The notes: generated by a model not told the origin, from the sequence alone. A DNA stretch of 64,000 bases from Paratinospora sagittata (GCA_035771175.1 CM069607.1:13710001-13774000); one strand, 5' to 3'. Shown: positions 10,587-23,567, counted from the stretch's first letter. Numbers and translations are program-made.

Positions 10587-11898
10587 TGTTGCGTAAAATT
10601 ACAAATGCACAATATCGTAAACAAGTAATATAATTATGAGTAAAAGTATCGTTCCCACAGATATTTGCCCTAATTTTTATTAAATATTAATACCAGTTCA
10701 ATTTAATCTTATCTAAACAAATAATAAAAATAATAAATATGAACTCTAAATTCAGATGCAAAACTAAAGTAATTAAAATTAAACCACTTAATCAATAAAT
10801 TACTTAAACTTAGGATTACAATTTTTCCTTATATTTCACTTGGATTCATCTACTTATTTTTCAATCAATTAATTAATTCGAAGTTGTTAATCAATAATCT
10901 AATTTATCTACAAGTCTCTTTCGATGATCGAGTAAATATACCTTGGTTAAATAAATTTCTATATTTCTATGAAATTTAATTTAAAAACAAGATTCATTAA
11001 TATTATCTTCTCAACAATTACACATGTCGCATGAGTATATGTCTATCTTATGTGAACTCAATACCTTTCGCCCTTTTGATCATGTGTTATTTTTATCAAA
11101 TAAAAATCTAAAATCCCTTCATCAAGATCATAAAGATTCATTAAATCATCAAATTAGTGATCAAATAATTAGAAGCAATAAAATAAATAACTCTAAATAA
11201 ATTAACTAAAATCTAATTTCATTAATAAAATCCAAGATCCATATAAGTTCCAATTGAACCCTAGAAAAGAAAATTGCTCCATAACTAATTCTATAAGCTC
11301 AAAAACAATTAGGTTCAACATCATGAAAGAAGGAGAAATTAATACAAGGAATAAACGAAGGAAAATAAATAAACTAGCACGACTTCACCAAATCTAGATC
11401 TAGCTCTTCGCGTTGTTTTGATGTTGTTCTTCTCCTTTTCCAATGCTTCAAAATCTTCTTCTTCTCATGAATAATTCTATTCTAAACTCCCTCCTTTCTA
11501 TTTATAATGTTTAAAACAAAAAGGAAACAAAAATACCCAAAATTTGCATTACAAAATTTGAAACTAACTCGGATTCCCCGACACCGAGGTGCTAAGAGTG
11601 GGTGCCTCAACGCCCAGCCACGGCTTTCACTCTTCTTTCTTTCATCACCCGGTGCCACGACGCCCACCCACGAGTTGCACACTTTTTCATCTCCCGACGC
11701 CGCGGCGCCCACCCACTGTTTTGGCGTTTCTTTTCTCTTTTTTCTTCCATTTTTCTTCTTTGTTCCACCACTTCATTTCCACTTTGATGCCTACAAAATA
11801 ACACCAAAAACTAAGTAAATAAACTATATAAACGTCATAATCTACTATCATATCACATTAAAAACCATCTAAACACCTACACTAAAATCAACCTATCA
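10587..11898 (-). repeat. 5' LTR of an Athila/Tat-like element
   Basis: Read on the minus strand, it starts TGATAGGTTG and ends GCAACA directly before the tRNA-Asp-type PBS. A TATA box (TATAAATA) lies at 11499-11506. Just upstream of it in transcription (11575-11730) is a GC-rich island with three or four diverged copies of a CCCG...GCGCC motif, including the palindromic GGCGCCGCGGCGTC. The outer end at 11898 is set by the TG/CA rule only. The short ORFs on both strands here come from the GC island and are not genes. Confidence 0.6.
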
Positions 11899-13381
11899 GT
11901 GATTGCTTAAATTGTCTTTAGGATTGTAAAACTTCACCTAAGGAATGTTCAGCAAATTCTAATCCATTCCTTGAATTTTCTCAAAGTATTTGTTTTCAAA
12001 TAGTTCCTTAAGTTCTTCAAAATTTTGAATCTATTTGGAATTTTCTTCAAAGTGAATTGAATCGTTCAAATTGATTGTTTCCAAATGATGGTCAAGTGTT
12101 TTGAATGTTTTTGAAGTGTTTGATTTGATCCAAAATGATTTGAATTCGATTTGATTTGGCGGATTTTGAAAAAGTAAAGTGTTTGAAAAACTCTTAGATT
12201 GAGCAGAACGCTTGTAATCCTGAAGGACGCTTGAGTAGTGGCCAATCCACTTAAAAAGCAGGTCAGTACTACAAGACACTCCTGCATGATTTTGACGCTC
12301 ATGAAATGTTTGAAAATTTTTGAGCAAGTCTGCATGATGCTCATGGTGCAGTAGCGCGCTCCTGAATTTGTCTGAGATCAAACTGTCTCTCGGTTTGATT
12401 GATTGTAGGACGCTTACAGTAATGCAAGATGCTCACATGGTGATTAAACCTTCTGGGTTTCAATGCAATAGCAGACTCCTTGAGCTGCAGGATGCTCACC
12501 TAGCTATGTCAGAAGAGACTATCTTCTAAAGCGTCTCGCTGTAATTCTGAGCAGTTTGTTATCTTCGTGTAAATGTTTTTTGATAGAATTTTTCAACAGT
12601 TGTGTTCATTCCATTTTTGTGAAAGATTTTATCCGTTGGTTTTGAAATTCAAACGAAAGTTTTAGGGTTTTTGGGAGATTGAAACCCTAATGTTCATCTA
12701 TTTAAGCAACACGTTGGCATTGTTTGAGAGGGAGAAGACAAGAAAATGTTGATTTACAGTCTTAAAAAGTTAGTCGATTATCTTGCAAAAATATTGTAAA
12801 TTGATCTTTCTGTCTTCTAAGATTTTGAAATCATTCTGTGGATTTAAGTGTTCTTCGTTTACATCTTTTAATCAAATCCAAAAGGAAGTAAAGAAAGAAG
12901 AATTTCACTCCTTTTCAGTTGTACTCAACATTAACCACTCTTGTTGAACATATCTTTTGTGAAGTTTAAATTGCACTGTAAGTATAGTTACTTGATTCTT
13001 CGTAAGAGAATCAAATTCATTGAATTATAATTTGATTTGTAAAGTGACGGGGAGTCACTAAGTGTGAGCTTGTTAAGCTCAAGTGTTACGATTTTTCTCA
13101 CACCCATGAAGTTGAGAAGTGTAACAGTTTTCTCATACCTGTAAAGTTGAAAATTGTAACGGTTTGATCCTCACCCGTGAAGAGGATTACTTAGTGGGGT
13201 TTGAAAAATCCTAATCGAGGATATTAGGTAGTGGACGTAGGCGAGGCCGAACAACTCTAAATACTTGTCTACTTTACTTTATTTCTGCTGCACTTTGATT
13301 TATGTTATTTAATTTGTAAAAGGTATAACCTGAGAATTTGTCCAATTCACCTCCCCTCTTGGACACTTATCTAGGCCATCA
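11899..13381 (+). repeat. SIRE/Maximus-like Ty1/copia LTR, probably solo or truncated
   Basis: The 3' end (CAATTCACCTCCCCTCTTGGAC, split over 13343-13363, then GGCCATCA) is the usual ending of SIRE-type LTRs. A TATA-like TATTTAAG is at 12709-12716. Upstream, 12205-12500 contains repeated GGACGCTT/GATGCTC motifs. No PBS follows, so no internal region is attached on the right. A start at about 11900 (TGATTG) would pair with ATCA, but the flanks (atcag and attac) do not form a target duplication, so the left end is uncertain. The 142 bp after it (13382-13523) are unassigned. Confidence 0.55.
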
Positions 13382-13523
13382 ATTACACGTAATGGTTGTG
13401 GATTTTGATGTGCCTAAAAGAAAAATTACATTAAACAAGGATATTAAAATCAAACTTCAAATGAAAAATCAATATAAATGAATTTGCTATCCTTCTTTTT
13501 CTTGTCATCATTTTCTCATAAGT

Positions 13524-14924
13524 TGTCACACCCCGCTCGGACGAGCCTAAACCGGCGGTACACTGGCGGACGGGGAACGCATTTGGAATAATAATAATGG
13601 TAACAACAGAGTGCGCAGCGGAAAATATAATACACACTACAAATCTGATTTCATTTGATTCAGAATATTTTTGTACATAAAATGGCCAAGGGAACATACT
13701 CCCCAAAATCCCCAATGAATAATACGAAGGGTAGAAAATGTGGGCCCCATAACCTACACCCAGTCCACTCTAATTTCCTGTGAAAGATTGGATGATAATG
13801 GAGTGAGTTTAACGCGCTCAGTGGGTAAATAGTTCGTGAGTATAACAATTAATAAAGTATACTTCAATATCAAATATCTTAATTACACAAGAAACCATCA
13901 TAATCAATCAATATGTATGTATGCATGACAACATCTCGTAGTGGTTTGATGAACGTACATCTCCAGAGTTCAGTCACAAATGTCCGTCCGGACGTTCTCC
14001 CCTGGCGTAGCCAGGTTCTATTGTACTTCCCTCCTCAGGAACGATGCTCTGGATTCACGTACTGATGTCCCTCCCCAGGCGTAGCCGGGTTCTCATGTAC
14101 ATCCCTCTCCAGAGAAATATACTGAATAGTGAGCAATGCTCCTAACTATTCTATGAGTCATATACCACATACGTCCCTAGGTGGTGATATGTATGATGCC
14201 AATGCATGAACTAGTCTAGTCTACTGGTCTGGTCTTTTCTTGACAATTAGACTGACTTTGGCAACGTCTGGTGATCCTTACCAGAGTTGGTATCACGACG
14301 TGCAAGGTTAGGACATTCAGTATTACTTGTATAAGCTGATAGCTTTCAATAAGACCAACTAGATCAGTCCCTAGTTGAAAAGTGAGACAAAAGGTCTGCT
14401 TAAATACCAATCGCCTAGAGCAGCCTGCTGCCTCCCGTTCACTATTTAAAGTTACTAAGGACATGACCGAGTCTAGTTGAGTAAGATTGACCATAAATCC
14501 AGCATTATTAATACGTGAATTCCAAGTGTACAGGCATAACTGCGACAGTATAAACATTATATGACATAATGCAGTGTAAATGAACAGTAGATATAATAAT
14601 AACTGAATGTAAACTTTAATAAAAGTTATAAAACACGCAAACCTATGTTTCGTTCCCCACCTTCAAATAAGAACTTCTTCTTTTTCAGATCTGGCGCTTT
14701 CCTACTGACAGAACTTCGTCACACCGCACCGAGAGTCTCAAAAGACTAAAAACTCAAAATGAGTGAAAAGAAGAGGAAAAATCACAATTTGGAGTGAATT
14801 TAGCGTGAAAAATGAAGAGGGGGGGTTGGTTTATATAGAGGTTTTCGCGCCTGGAATTCCGAGCACATCTGCCCAAACGAAATTTTTTTATTTTTTATTT
14901 TTTTGTGAAATACAGGGTATTACA
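13524..14924 (-). repeat. 3' LTR of E2
   Basis: This 1401-bp LTR is bounded by TGTCACACC at 13524 and GGTATTACA at 14924 (reverse complements of the family ends). The TATA box TATATAAA is at 14830-14837 on the minus strand. U3 carries a single palindromic unit with a GGAATTCC core (near 14850-14868). Two 75-bp GGCTACGCC units lie at about 13985-14110. Confidence 0.9.
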
Positions 14925-14957
14925 CTCTACCCCCTTAAAGGGATTTTGCCCTCGAAA
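14925..14957 (-). promoter_or_regulatory. Polypurine tract of E2
   Basis: On the minus strand AAGGGGGTAGAG abuts the LTR start. It is preceded by an AGGG/CCCT inverted repeat, as in the other copies. Confidence 0.8.
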
Positions 14958-15456
14958 TCACTTCAAGTAGTTATGATGGTTATCTGCTTGAGATTCACTG
15001 TCGGCGTCATCTCTTGCGAGTTCAGGGTAGTGCTTGTATGGTCCCTGAATAGCATTGTGGCCGGTGGAATTCGCATCATCATAAAACCATGGAGAGCAAA
15101 TGGAATCGGACTCGTCTCTGAAGATTCCAACCTTTGCATAACAGATGGTGATGGAGGGCCCTGGTTACATCGTTTGAGGGGAGGTAGGCTGAGAGGTGGA
15201 ATTTTTTTTTTTCGTGTTGGGCTCGAATCCGGCCACCTGGCAATTTTGGTAGAAGGTCCTGCCAATATGATGGCACGGGATTGTTACGAAAAAGCCATGC
15301 ACGCTCTGGCGATAAGGATCGCTATCTGTGTGGTGATGGAGTAGGTGATGCAAAGTAGTTGTGACTTGACTCTGCTTCTTGATAAGTAGCAACAGGTTGC
15401 CAAGGAGGCCACTGCGTGTGTGCATCACTATATCCATTGATATTATTTTCAGACAT
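14958..15456 (-). pseudogene. ORF3 of E2, frameshifted
   Basis: The ATG at 15454-15456 follows TACGCAG on the minus strand and the stop is at 14958-14960. The span of 499 bp is not a multiple of three, so it is frameshifted. Recognisable pieces are a His-rich segment matching the SPHRQRS region in another frame, and a PPLKRC/PPSVMQRLESSE stretch. A run of T (A on the coding strand) near 15205 interrupts it. It lies between the pol stop (15554) and the PPT, as in E1 and E3. Confidence 0.6.
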
Positions 15457-15553
15457 CTGCGTAGTTATTCAAGTGAAACAATGTATTAAGATAAGTGTAA
15501 ACAATGTTTCATCATTTTATTGATAAGTGAAAATAGTACAATGTATCACATCA

Positions 15554-18500
15554 TCAGTTGGTACTAGAAAACAATTCAGGATATTTATGTTTAATTGTTG
15601 CTTCTAGTTCCCATGTTGCTCTTCTATGCCGTGGTGATCCCAGAGCACTTTCACAAGTGGTATGCTACGTGGTCGTAGTTCTTGAGTTTTTCTATCTAAA
15701 ACATGTGTCGCTCTCTCCTGATACTTATTTCCTTCCTCAACCCGAACCTCGACTAAAGGGAAGATATGCGAAGGATCAGGACGATACTTGCGAAGCATAG
15801 ATACGGGAAAAACGTCATAAACCTTAGGCATGGACGATGGAAGGGACAGACGATAAGCAAGTTTTCCAATACGTTCAATGATCTGAAATGGACTGATATA
15901 CTGCGGGGAGAGCTTTCCTTTGATCCCAAAGCGTTTGACACCTCTTGTGGGCTGGACTTTTAGAAAAACAAAGTCCCCCTTATCAAATTCTAGAGGCTGT
16001 CTCCGCTTGTTAGCATAGCTCTTTTGTCGACTTTGTGCAACACGAAGTCGTTCCTTTACTAGTGTGATCTTCTCAGAAGTCTCTTGAACTAATTCAGGGC
16101 CTAACTGCGGTCTATCTGTCATATCTAACCAGCATAGCGGAGATCTGCAAGGCTGACCATAGAGAGCCTCGTATGGTGCCATGCTGATACTAGTTTGGTA
16201 GTTGTTGTTGTATGCAAACTCAGCTAAATGTAAATACTTTGCCCATCCGTCATTAAAGTCCAAAATGCAGCATCGTAACATGTATTCTAAGATTTTGATA
16301 AGTCGCTCTAACTGCTCATCAGTCTGAGGGTGGAAGGTTGTGCTCATAGTGATCTTAAAACCCATTCAATTCTGGAAGCTTTTCCAAAAGTTTGATGTGA
16401 ATCGAGGGTCTCGATCAGAGACGATCGTGAGTGGTATGCCATGAAGGCGTATGATCTCTCTTTCATATAGTTCTGCAAGTTTGGCAGGGTTATCCGTGAA
16501 CTTTTTGGCAAGAAGTGTGCAGACTTTGTAAGTCTGTAAATGATAACTCAGATAGCATCTTGCCCTTTATTGTTTCGAGGTAAAGCCGTGACAAAGTCTA
16601 TTGCGATGTTCTCCCATTTCCATTCTCCAATAGGTAACGGCTGGAGAAGTCCAGAGGGAAGTCTTCGTTCTGCCTTAACTTTCTGGTAAATGAGACATCG
16701 AGCAACGAAGTCTGCAATTGCCTTCTTCATTCCAGAAAACCAGAATTATCACTTGACATCCTTGTACATCTTGTCACCCCCAGGATGCATAGCGTACCTC
16801 GAACAGTGCATCTCAGTGAGCACTTCTTTCTGAACCTCAGGATCGTTCAGTAGGCAGAGACGTTTTTTTATAGAAAATGGCCCCGTCTTCTGAGACCGAC
16901 CAGTAAGGAAGGTCCTGTCCGCTGAGTAGAAGTTCTTGTTTCTCCATTAACATAGGGTCATTCGCTTGAGCAGCTGAAATCTTTCGAACTAGCTCAGAGT
17001 TGGCTGATAATTGAGATAGTCGTGATTTCGTTCCCTCTTCGATCAGTTGTAGGTTAAATTTTCCATCTCTATAGCCAACTTCCCCCTTTCAAAGTTAGGA
17101 GTGCAAGCAACGTACGATTTTCTACTCAGGGCATCAGCCACAACATTGGCTTTTTCGGGATGGTACTGGAGTTGAAAGTCATAATCTTTCAAGAATTCCA
17201 ACCATCGTCATTGGCGGAGGTTTAGGTCTCTCTGAGTGTATATGTACTTAAGACTCTTGTGATCCGAGAAGACCTCAAACCTTTCACCGTATAGGTAATG
17301 ACGCCATAACTTCAGTGCATACACAACAGCTGCAAGTTCCAAGTCATGTGTTGGGTAATTACCCTCATGAATCTTCAATTGTCTCGAGGCATATGCAACA
17401 ACTTGGCCTTCTTGCATTAGTATGACACCTAAGCCTTGAAGAGAGGCGTCGGTGTATAGTGAAAATCCAATTGCATTTCTTGGAGTGATAAGTACAGGTG
17501 TCGTCTTGAGGCGTTTCTTCAATTCCTGAAATGATGCTTCACAGGCTGGAATCCAGATGAATCGCACGTCTTTTCGAGTGAGCTTGGTCATAGGTTCAGT
17601 AATCTTTGAGAAGTCCTTGATGAAGTGTTTGTAATAGCCAGCCAAACCAAGAAAACTCCTACTCTGAGTAACAGTGGTAGGCTGCTTCCAGTTTAAAACT
17701 GCTTCAACCTTAGAAGGATATACCTCAATGCAATTACCTGAAACCACATGGCCTAGGAATTGAACTCTCTTCACCCAAAATTCGCACTTACTCAACTTTG
17801 CATACAGTTGGTGGCTTCTCAAGGTCTGGAGGACTATCTTCAAATGTATCTTATGGTCTTCCTCGGTTGAGGAATATATCAAGATGTCATCCACAAAAAC
17901 CACCACAAATCGGTCTAAGTATAACCTGAATATGCGATTCATCAAATCCATGAATGTAGCAGGTGCATTTGTTAGACCGAACGGCATGACCAAGAACTCG
18001 TAATGACCGTACTGAGTTCTGAATGTCGTCTTGGTAATGTCCGACTCTCAAATCTGGAGTTGGTGATAACCAGACCGTAAATCAATCTTAGATAAGTATT
18101 TGGCATCTCTAAGTTGGTCGAACAAGTCATCGATCCTGGGCAACGGATATATGTTCTTGATGGTGACATTATTCAACTTGCGATAATCGATGCAAAGTCG
18201 TAACGAACCATCTTTTTGCGAACAAACAGAACTGGAGCGCCCCAGGGTGATGAACTCTTTCTGATGAAGCCATTACTTTCTGATTCCTTCAATTGTTTGT
18301 CTAATTCGACCAGCTCGGCATTTGACATTCTGTATGGTAGAATTGAGATAGGCTATGTCCCAGGTATGAGGTTGATCTCAAAATCGAATTCCCTAACTGG
18401 AGGTAGACCAGGAAGGTCATTTAGAAAAACTGTTGGGAATTCAGATATGACTGGAACATCATGTACTTCGAGAGGGTACGATGCTAGTGATTCATTTTCA

Positions 18501-20272
18501 TTGCCAAGGGATAGAGCTCGAAGTTGTGCCTTGAGAAGTGCAACTGTTGATTTGTGGATCCATTTCCTTATTCCCTAAATCTTGACCAACTCTCCCGTAG
18601 GCAAGGTTAACTGAACTTGCTTCTTCATACATTCGATCTTTGCATTCAGTGGTGCTAGCCAGTCCATGCCGAGGATGATGTCAAAGTCTTCAATATCCAT
18701 CACAAAAAGATCTGCATATATTATCTGTTCTGACATTCGAAGCTCACATCGAGAACACTGCAAATTCACATCAGTACCAGATCCGAACGGTGATGTGACA
18801 TGGAGTGTGATGTTTGTGGGTTCGAGATGCAGGCCTAAATATCTTACCAATGCCGACGATATAAAAGAATGCGTAGCACCTGAATCAAACAAAACATGCA
18901 CCATTGTATTGAACAAAGAAAAGTTACCTTCGATGACATTGTTGTCTGTGAGGGGTTGTTGAGCGATGGCAAATGCTCTACCCTGATTCCGTTGACCCTG
19001 GTTCTGCTGGTTCTACCTGGGTTGGGCATTAGCAGCAGATGGTGCTTGTTGGACTGGAACAATTGGAATAGGTTGTTGAAGGTGCGGACAGAGGTATTTT
19101 AACGTGGCCCTGTTGGCCGCAGTTGAAACAAGTCGGCCTGTACTACTGATTAATTTGCTGGCCATGCTGATTGTTCTGTTGGCCTTGCTGACTGTGGTGT
19201 CGACCACCACCTCTGTCATTGTCGTTTCTACGGCCACCCCTTCCATAACGACTCCCACGGCCATGATTTTGGAAACCCTGATGGTTGTTAGGCTTAGAAG
19301 GTTCAGCCGTAGGTGTTGTGGCCTCATTCTTCGAAACAGGGGCTGGGAGGGCTGGGTTTTAATTGTAGTAGGGCTTCTTCTTGTTGCCCTATTGCGAGCC
19401 TTGTTGGGAAAACGTTGCAGGCTATTTTCCCTTGTTCCTTCTCTGCTCCTATAAGATCTTCTCTTGTTCAAAGCTCATGGCCTTGTCAACAACCTCATTG
19501 TAAATCTTGAGATCCAAGATCGACAAGGCTTGTCGAATATCATGGCGAAGCCCATTATAAAATTCTCAGTCTTATCTTGCCCCGTTGAGATGGTGGAGAG
19601 AGAGTAGACTGATAATTCTTTGAACTTTCCAGCATATTCCCTGACGGTCATGTTGCTCTGGTATAACTTAGAGAATTCCTGACGCTTCTGCCTCTTCACA
19701 GCGCCAAGAAAATACTCATCAATAAACATTGACTCGAACTGTTGCCAAGTCATATTTGTTGTGTTGACCCTTGGGTCCTCTTTCACTGTTATCCACCATG
19801 TGTTTGCCCCACCAACAAGTTGGTAGGTCACTAGTGGAATTTTTCGAGTCTCATCGACTCTCATTGCATCAAGAGCCTTCTTTGACTCATCCAGCCACTT
19901 TTGCACCTCATCAGCCTCAATGGTGCCAGCAAAAGTAAGAGGTTGTAGCCTCTTGTACTTAGTAATCTGATCGGTTTGAGATTCCGATCCAAATCGTACA
20001 TGTGCCTGAACAGTGGCGACCTGACTTGCCGCGGTCTCACGAACGGCAGTTTGAACAGTGACCTTCATCGCCTCAATAAATTCGGCGAAGAAGGTTTCCA
20101 TGCTTGAAGGCATGGCAAAGGGTGCAGGTGGGGGTGGTATTGCCTGCCCAGATGTAGTGGCAGTGTCAGGTGTGGCCTGTGCTATTGTCGGAGGCGGCAG
20201 TTCCTAAATCTCAGGAGGTGCCTCCACTGCTGGACGAACAGTACGTGGCCTTCCTCTCTTCCTGGTTTGCAA
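15554..20272 (-). pseudogene. gag-pol: gag-pol of E2, degenerate, start codon ATG changed to TTG
   Basis: The family start codon is TTG here (20270-20272), so normal initiation is lost. The gag core is at about 20110-19475. The CCHC region is near 19110. The protease, with intact D-S-G, is at 18916-18575. RT is about 18330-17650 with FVDD near 17887-17898 in a long open stretch that continues into RNase H (to 17208). The integrase zinc finger and core lie at about 16800-16300, the GPF-type motif at about 15880 and the chromodomain tail to 15554. One base is missing in the KK-D-G stretch of RT (18213-18219), a change also seen in E3. Other stops and frameshifts occur in gag, integrase and between RNase H and integrase. 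Confidence 0.9.
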
Positions 20273-21057
20273 TTTCTCACTGGAAAGGAGGAAATAAAAT
20301 CAAGATTTAGGAATTGTAGCCAAGTATAATGTTATAGTATGCCCAGCAACAAATTCGAGAGTATTGCAATATATAAATCACTTATTTTTCTAAGTATGGT
20401 GTAAGGTTTTTGTTGAGGAATCAAAGAATCTTATATATCTCGTATGTTTGGCCATGGTATTAAAAACAAGGTTAGAATGTTTATATAATAAGTACAAAAC
20501 TTTGCAAGTATTTCAAATGATTTGGTTCTGATTTTTGTGAACATACATATATATTTCATTGAAAATCCATACGAGTCACAAGAATTCTAGGATTTACCTC
20601 GATAAATATCCTGATCTAACGTTCTATCGCAATCTTATGTATTCAAACTCTTACTCCTAGTCTTTTCCATTATTATCCAAGTTCATGTGTCCCATACCAC
20701 ATGACTTTGGTAATAAGGGTGTTAACCAAGTTAAGTTGTATGAACATTGTCTCTAAAAACATCGGCTGAATAGTAGTTCACTAATAGTATATTCCAAGTT
20801 TACTCGTCTCATACCGTGTAAACTTAGTGATAATGTTAGTAATGCAACTTTCTCCAAATGTTTCTTTTCACACAAGGTCATGGGTTTTCTTACTTCCATA
20901 TTTTATTTAGTATCTTCCAATTTTGTTGTGTCTCATACCACTCCAAAGTTAGTGATACAAAAGAAAGAATGGTTGTAAGTCGGCCCTCCAAAGATAGTCT
21001 TAAACAAAACATTTCATTCCTATATAAAAGGAAAGTTTACAATGCCAGTAACCAATC
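20273..21057 (-). other. ORF1-gag spacer of E2
   Basis: This is the reverse-complement counterpart of 2338-3105. It keeps the three TATGGGAC-type motif copies, the GAAGTAAGA donor-like site and a pyrimidine tract ending in CCAG just before the gag start. No coding sequence is seen. Confidence 0.65.
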
Positions 21058-21104
21058 TTGTTAATATATTATTTTGAGTCTCTCTCATTTTCGCCATATT
21101 GGTA
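21058..21104 (-). pseudogene. Small remnant of ORF1 in E2
   Basis: About 47 bp match the ORF1 segment around ETQNNI/NMAEM. The ORF1 tail that should lie between this and the spacer is deleted, and similarity ends at 21104, where unrelated DNA begins. Confidence 0.5.
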
Positions 21105-21748
21105 TTATGTGGAATCAACAAGTCTAAAAAAGCGCATTTATTATCTTTCCTATTCAGCTCCCTGCATCAGAAGACAATAAACACACCTTCTATAACTCGT
21201 TGATTCACAAGAATACCGAGAAAAGAGTAAAAATAATATTAAAAATCTCAAATTCTATTAATTTGAATTCTAATAACGTATACAATGGCCTTAAATAGGC
21301 AAAACCTACGATAATTCTAAATCGACTCGAATACTAAAAATAACAATTTTTACTAAAAATAGAAAATATCCTAAAATCTATCTAGAAAGAAATATATCGC
21401 GATGAATATCGCATAGCAACAAACGGAATTAAAATCGGACTCTCCTACATCAAGTTATACTCGAAACAAAACTTTTCTAAAATAGTAAAAATGCGAATTT
21501 GAAAGCCTAAACGACGGAATTTGCCCAAAAAAGCATGTTAGCCGCATCATTAGCAATGTGTATTGATCAGCACACGGTTTTCTTTTGGGAACAAGTATTG
21601 TTTTATCAAAATTCATCAAAATTCCACGCGCTATCTTTTAGCAAAACTCTTTTTATGTCATTTTTCCATTACACCTTCTCCTTCGTGGGATGTTCAAATA
21701 TATGAAAATATTCCAATTCTTTTTGGATTTCATGACAAAGGCATAATC
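21105..21748. other. Unidentified LTR-like segment
   Basis: This AT-rich, non-coding stretch does not match the other families here. On the minus strand GCCTATTTAAGGCCATTG (about 21282-21300) resembles the TATA and transcript-start region of an LTR, and R-like sequence follows. No ends, PBS or coding sequence could be recognised. The Tekay-like LTR at 21749 interrupts it. Confidence 0.3.
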
Positions 21749-23175
21749 TGTAATACCTTGTATTTCACAACAAAAAAAGAATATATTTGTTTGGGCAGAA
21801 ATGCCCGGACGTCCGGGCGCCTGCCTGAACGTTCGGACGCTATTTCTCCTATATAAACCAACCCCCCTTCCTCATTTTCTCACACCAAATCACCTTCTCT
21901 AGTGATTTTTCCTCCTCTTTTCACTCATTCTGAGTTTTTAGTCTTTTGAGACTCTCTATTCGAGACTCTCGGTGCGGTGCGACGAAGTTCTGTCTAGAGG
22001 AAAGCGCTAGATCTGAAAAAAAAAAAAAGAAGTTCTTATCTAAAGGTGGGGAACGAAACATAGGTTTGCGTGTTTTATAACTTTTATTAAAGTTTCAGTT
22101 ATTATTATATCTATTGTTCATTTACACTGCATTATGTCATATAATGTTTATGATGTCGTATTTATGTCTGTATATTTGGAATTCACATATTACATTGTTA
22201 TAATTTCGGATTTGTGGTCAATCTGGCTCAACTAGACTCGGTCTTGTCCTCAGTAACTTTAAATAGTGAACGGGAGGCAGCGGGCTGCTCTAGGCAATTG
22301 GTATTTAAGCAGACTTTGTGTCTCACCTCTCAACTTGGGACTGATCTAGTTGGTCTTATTGAAAGCTATCAGCTTATACAAGTAATACTGAATGTCCTAA
22401 CCTTGCACGTCGTGATACCAACCCTGATAAAGATCACCAGACGCTGCCAAAGTCAGTCGAAATGTCAAGAAAAGACCAGACCAGTAGACTAGACCAGTTC
22501 ATACATTGGCATCATACATATCACCACCTAGGGACGTATGTGGTTTATGATTCAAAGAATAGTTAGGAGCATTGCTCGCTATTCATCATATTTTTTCTGG
22601 AGAGGGACATACAATGAGAACCCGGCTACGCCTGGGGTGGGACATCAGTACGTGAATCCAGAGCATCGTTCCTGAGGAGGGACGTAGAGTGAGAACCTGG
22701 TTACGCCTAGGGAAGGACATATGTACGTAAACTCAGGCGATGTACGTTCATCAAACCATTACGAGACGGTGTCATGCATACATACATATTGATTGATTAT
22801 GATGCTCTCATGTGTATTTAAGATATTTGATATTGAAGTATGTTTTATTAATTGTTATACTCACGAACTATTTTACCCACTGAGCGCGTTAAGCTCATTC
22901 CATTATTATTCAATTTTTCACAGGAAATTAGGGTGGACTGGGTGCAGGTTTATGGGGCCCACATTTTGTACCCTTTGTACTATTCATTGGGAATTTTGGG
23001 GAGTATGTTCCCTTGACCATTTTATGTACAAATGAATTCTGAATATAATGAAATCAGACTTTTACTATTTTATATTTCCTCTGTGCACTCAGTTATTACC
23101 ATTGTTATAATTCCAAATGTGCGCCCCGTCCGCGAGTGTACCGCCAGTTTAGGCGCGTCCGGGCGGGATGTGACA
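21749..23175 (+). repeat. 5' LTR of a Tekay-like copy (element B)
   Basis: This 1427-bp LTR runs from TGTAATACC to GGATGTGACA. U3 carries two palindromic units 20 bp apart (21803 and 21823); the first has the perfect core CCCGGACGTCCGGG. TATATAAA is at 21850-21857. Two 75-bp GGCTACGCC-type units and the TGAGC/GCTCA stem-loop are present. A PBS follows, so it is a 5' LTR. Confidence 0.9.
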
Positions 23176-23180
23176 TTTAA

Positions 23181-23192
23181 TGGTATCAGAGC
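23181..23192 (+). promoter_or_regulatory. Primer-binding site of element B (tRNA-iMet)
   Basis: TGGTATCAGAGC starts five bases after the LTR end and is complementary to the 3' end of plant initiator tRNA-Met, the usual primer of chromoviruses. Confidence 0.9.
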
Positions 23193-23567
23193 GTACGGTC
23201 CACGGCCCGCCCAAGTCCACCAAATTAGGGAAAGAAAATTTTCATTAGATATATATATCTTTAGAACTATATATGTATGAATTATATATAGTTAAGATTT
23301 GTATTAAATATATATCTAAGAAAACTATATAGTTTTATATAGTTTAGAAATATATATATATAGTTATGATTAGTGAAAACTATATATATATTGTTATGAT
23401 TAAATATATATATATCTATATATCTATGCATACAGGAGATATACATATACCATGTTGAGAATGAAAAATTTTGAATGAAAAATTTTATTAGATATATGTC
23501 TCTAGAACTATATATACATATGTCAATTATATATAGTTGAGATTTATATTAAATATATATCTAGAAA
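23193..23567 (+). repeat. Leader fragment of element B
   Basis: The AT-rich leader has the same CTTTAGAACTATATAT and AAACTATATAG blocks as in E3. It is cut at 23567 by another LTR of the family, and its continuation is not found downstream. Confidence 0.75.

Larger units (their letters stand above)
13524..21104 (-). mobile_element. E2: Tekay-like chromovirus on minus strand, 5' truncated
   Basis: The order from high to low coordinates is spacer, gag-pol, ORF3, PPT and 3' LTR (13524-14924). On the 5' side only about 50 bp of ORF1 remain (21058-21104), preceded by an internal loss of roughly 110 bp of ORF1 tail. The 5' LTR, PBS, leader and most of ORF1 are absent and the next sequence is unrelated. 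It belongs to the LTR subtype beginning TGTAATACCCTGTATTTCAC. Confidence 0.9.

Noticed and set aside
11482..11818. Overlapping ORFs on both strands in the GC island of the Athila/Tat-like LTR
   Set aside because: They are low-complexity, follow from base composition, and lie in LTR promoter sequence.
23181..23192. tRNA-like match at the primer-binding sites
   Set aside because: Only 12 bases complementary to the tRNA 3' end are present; there is no tRNA gene.
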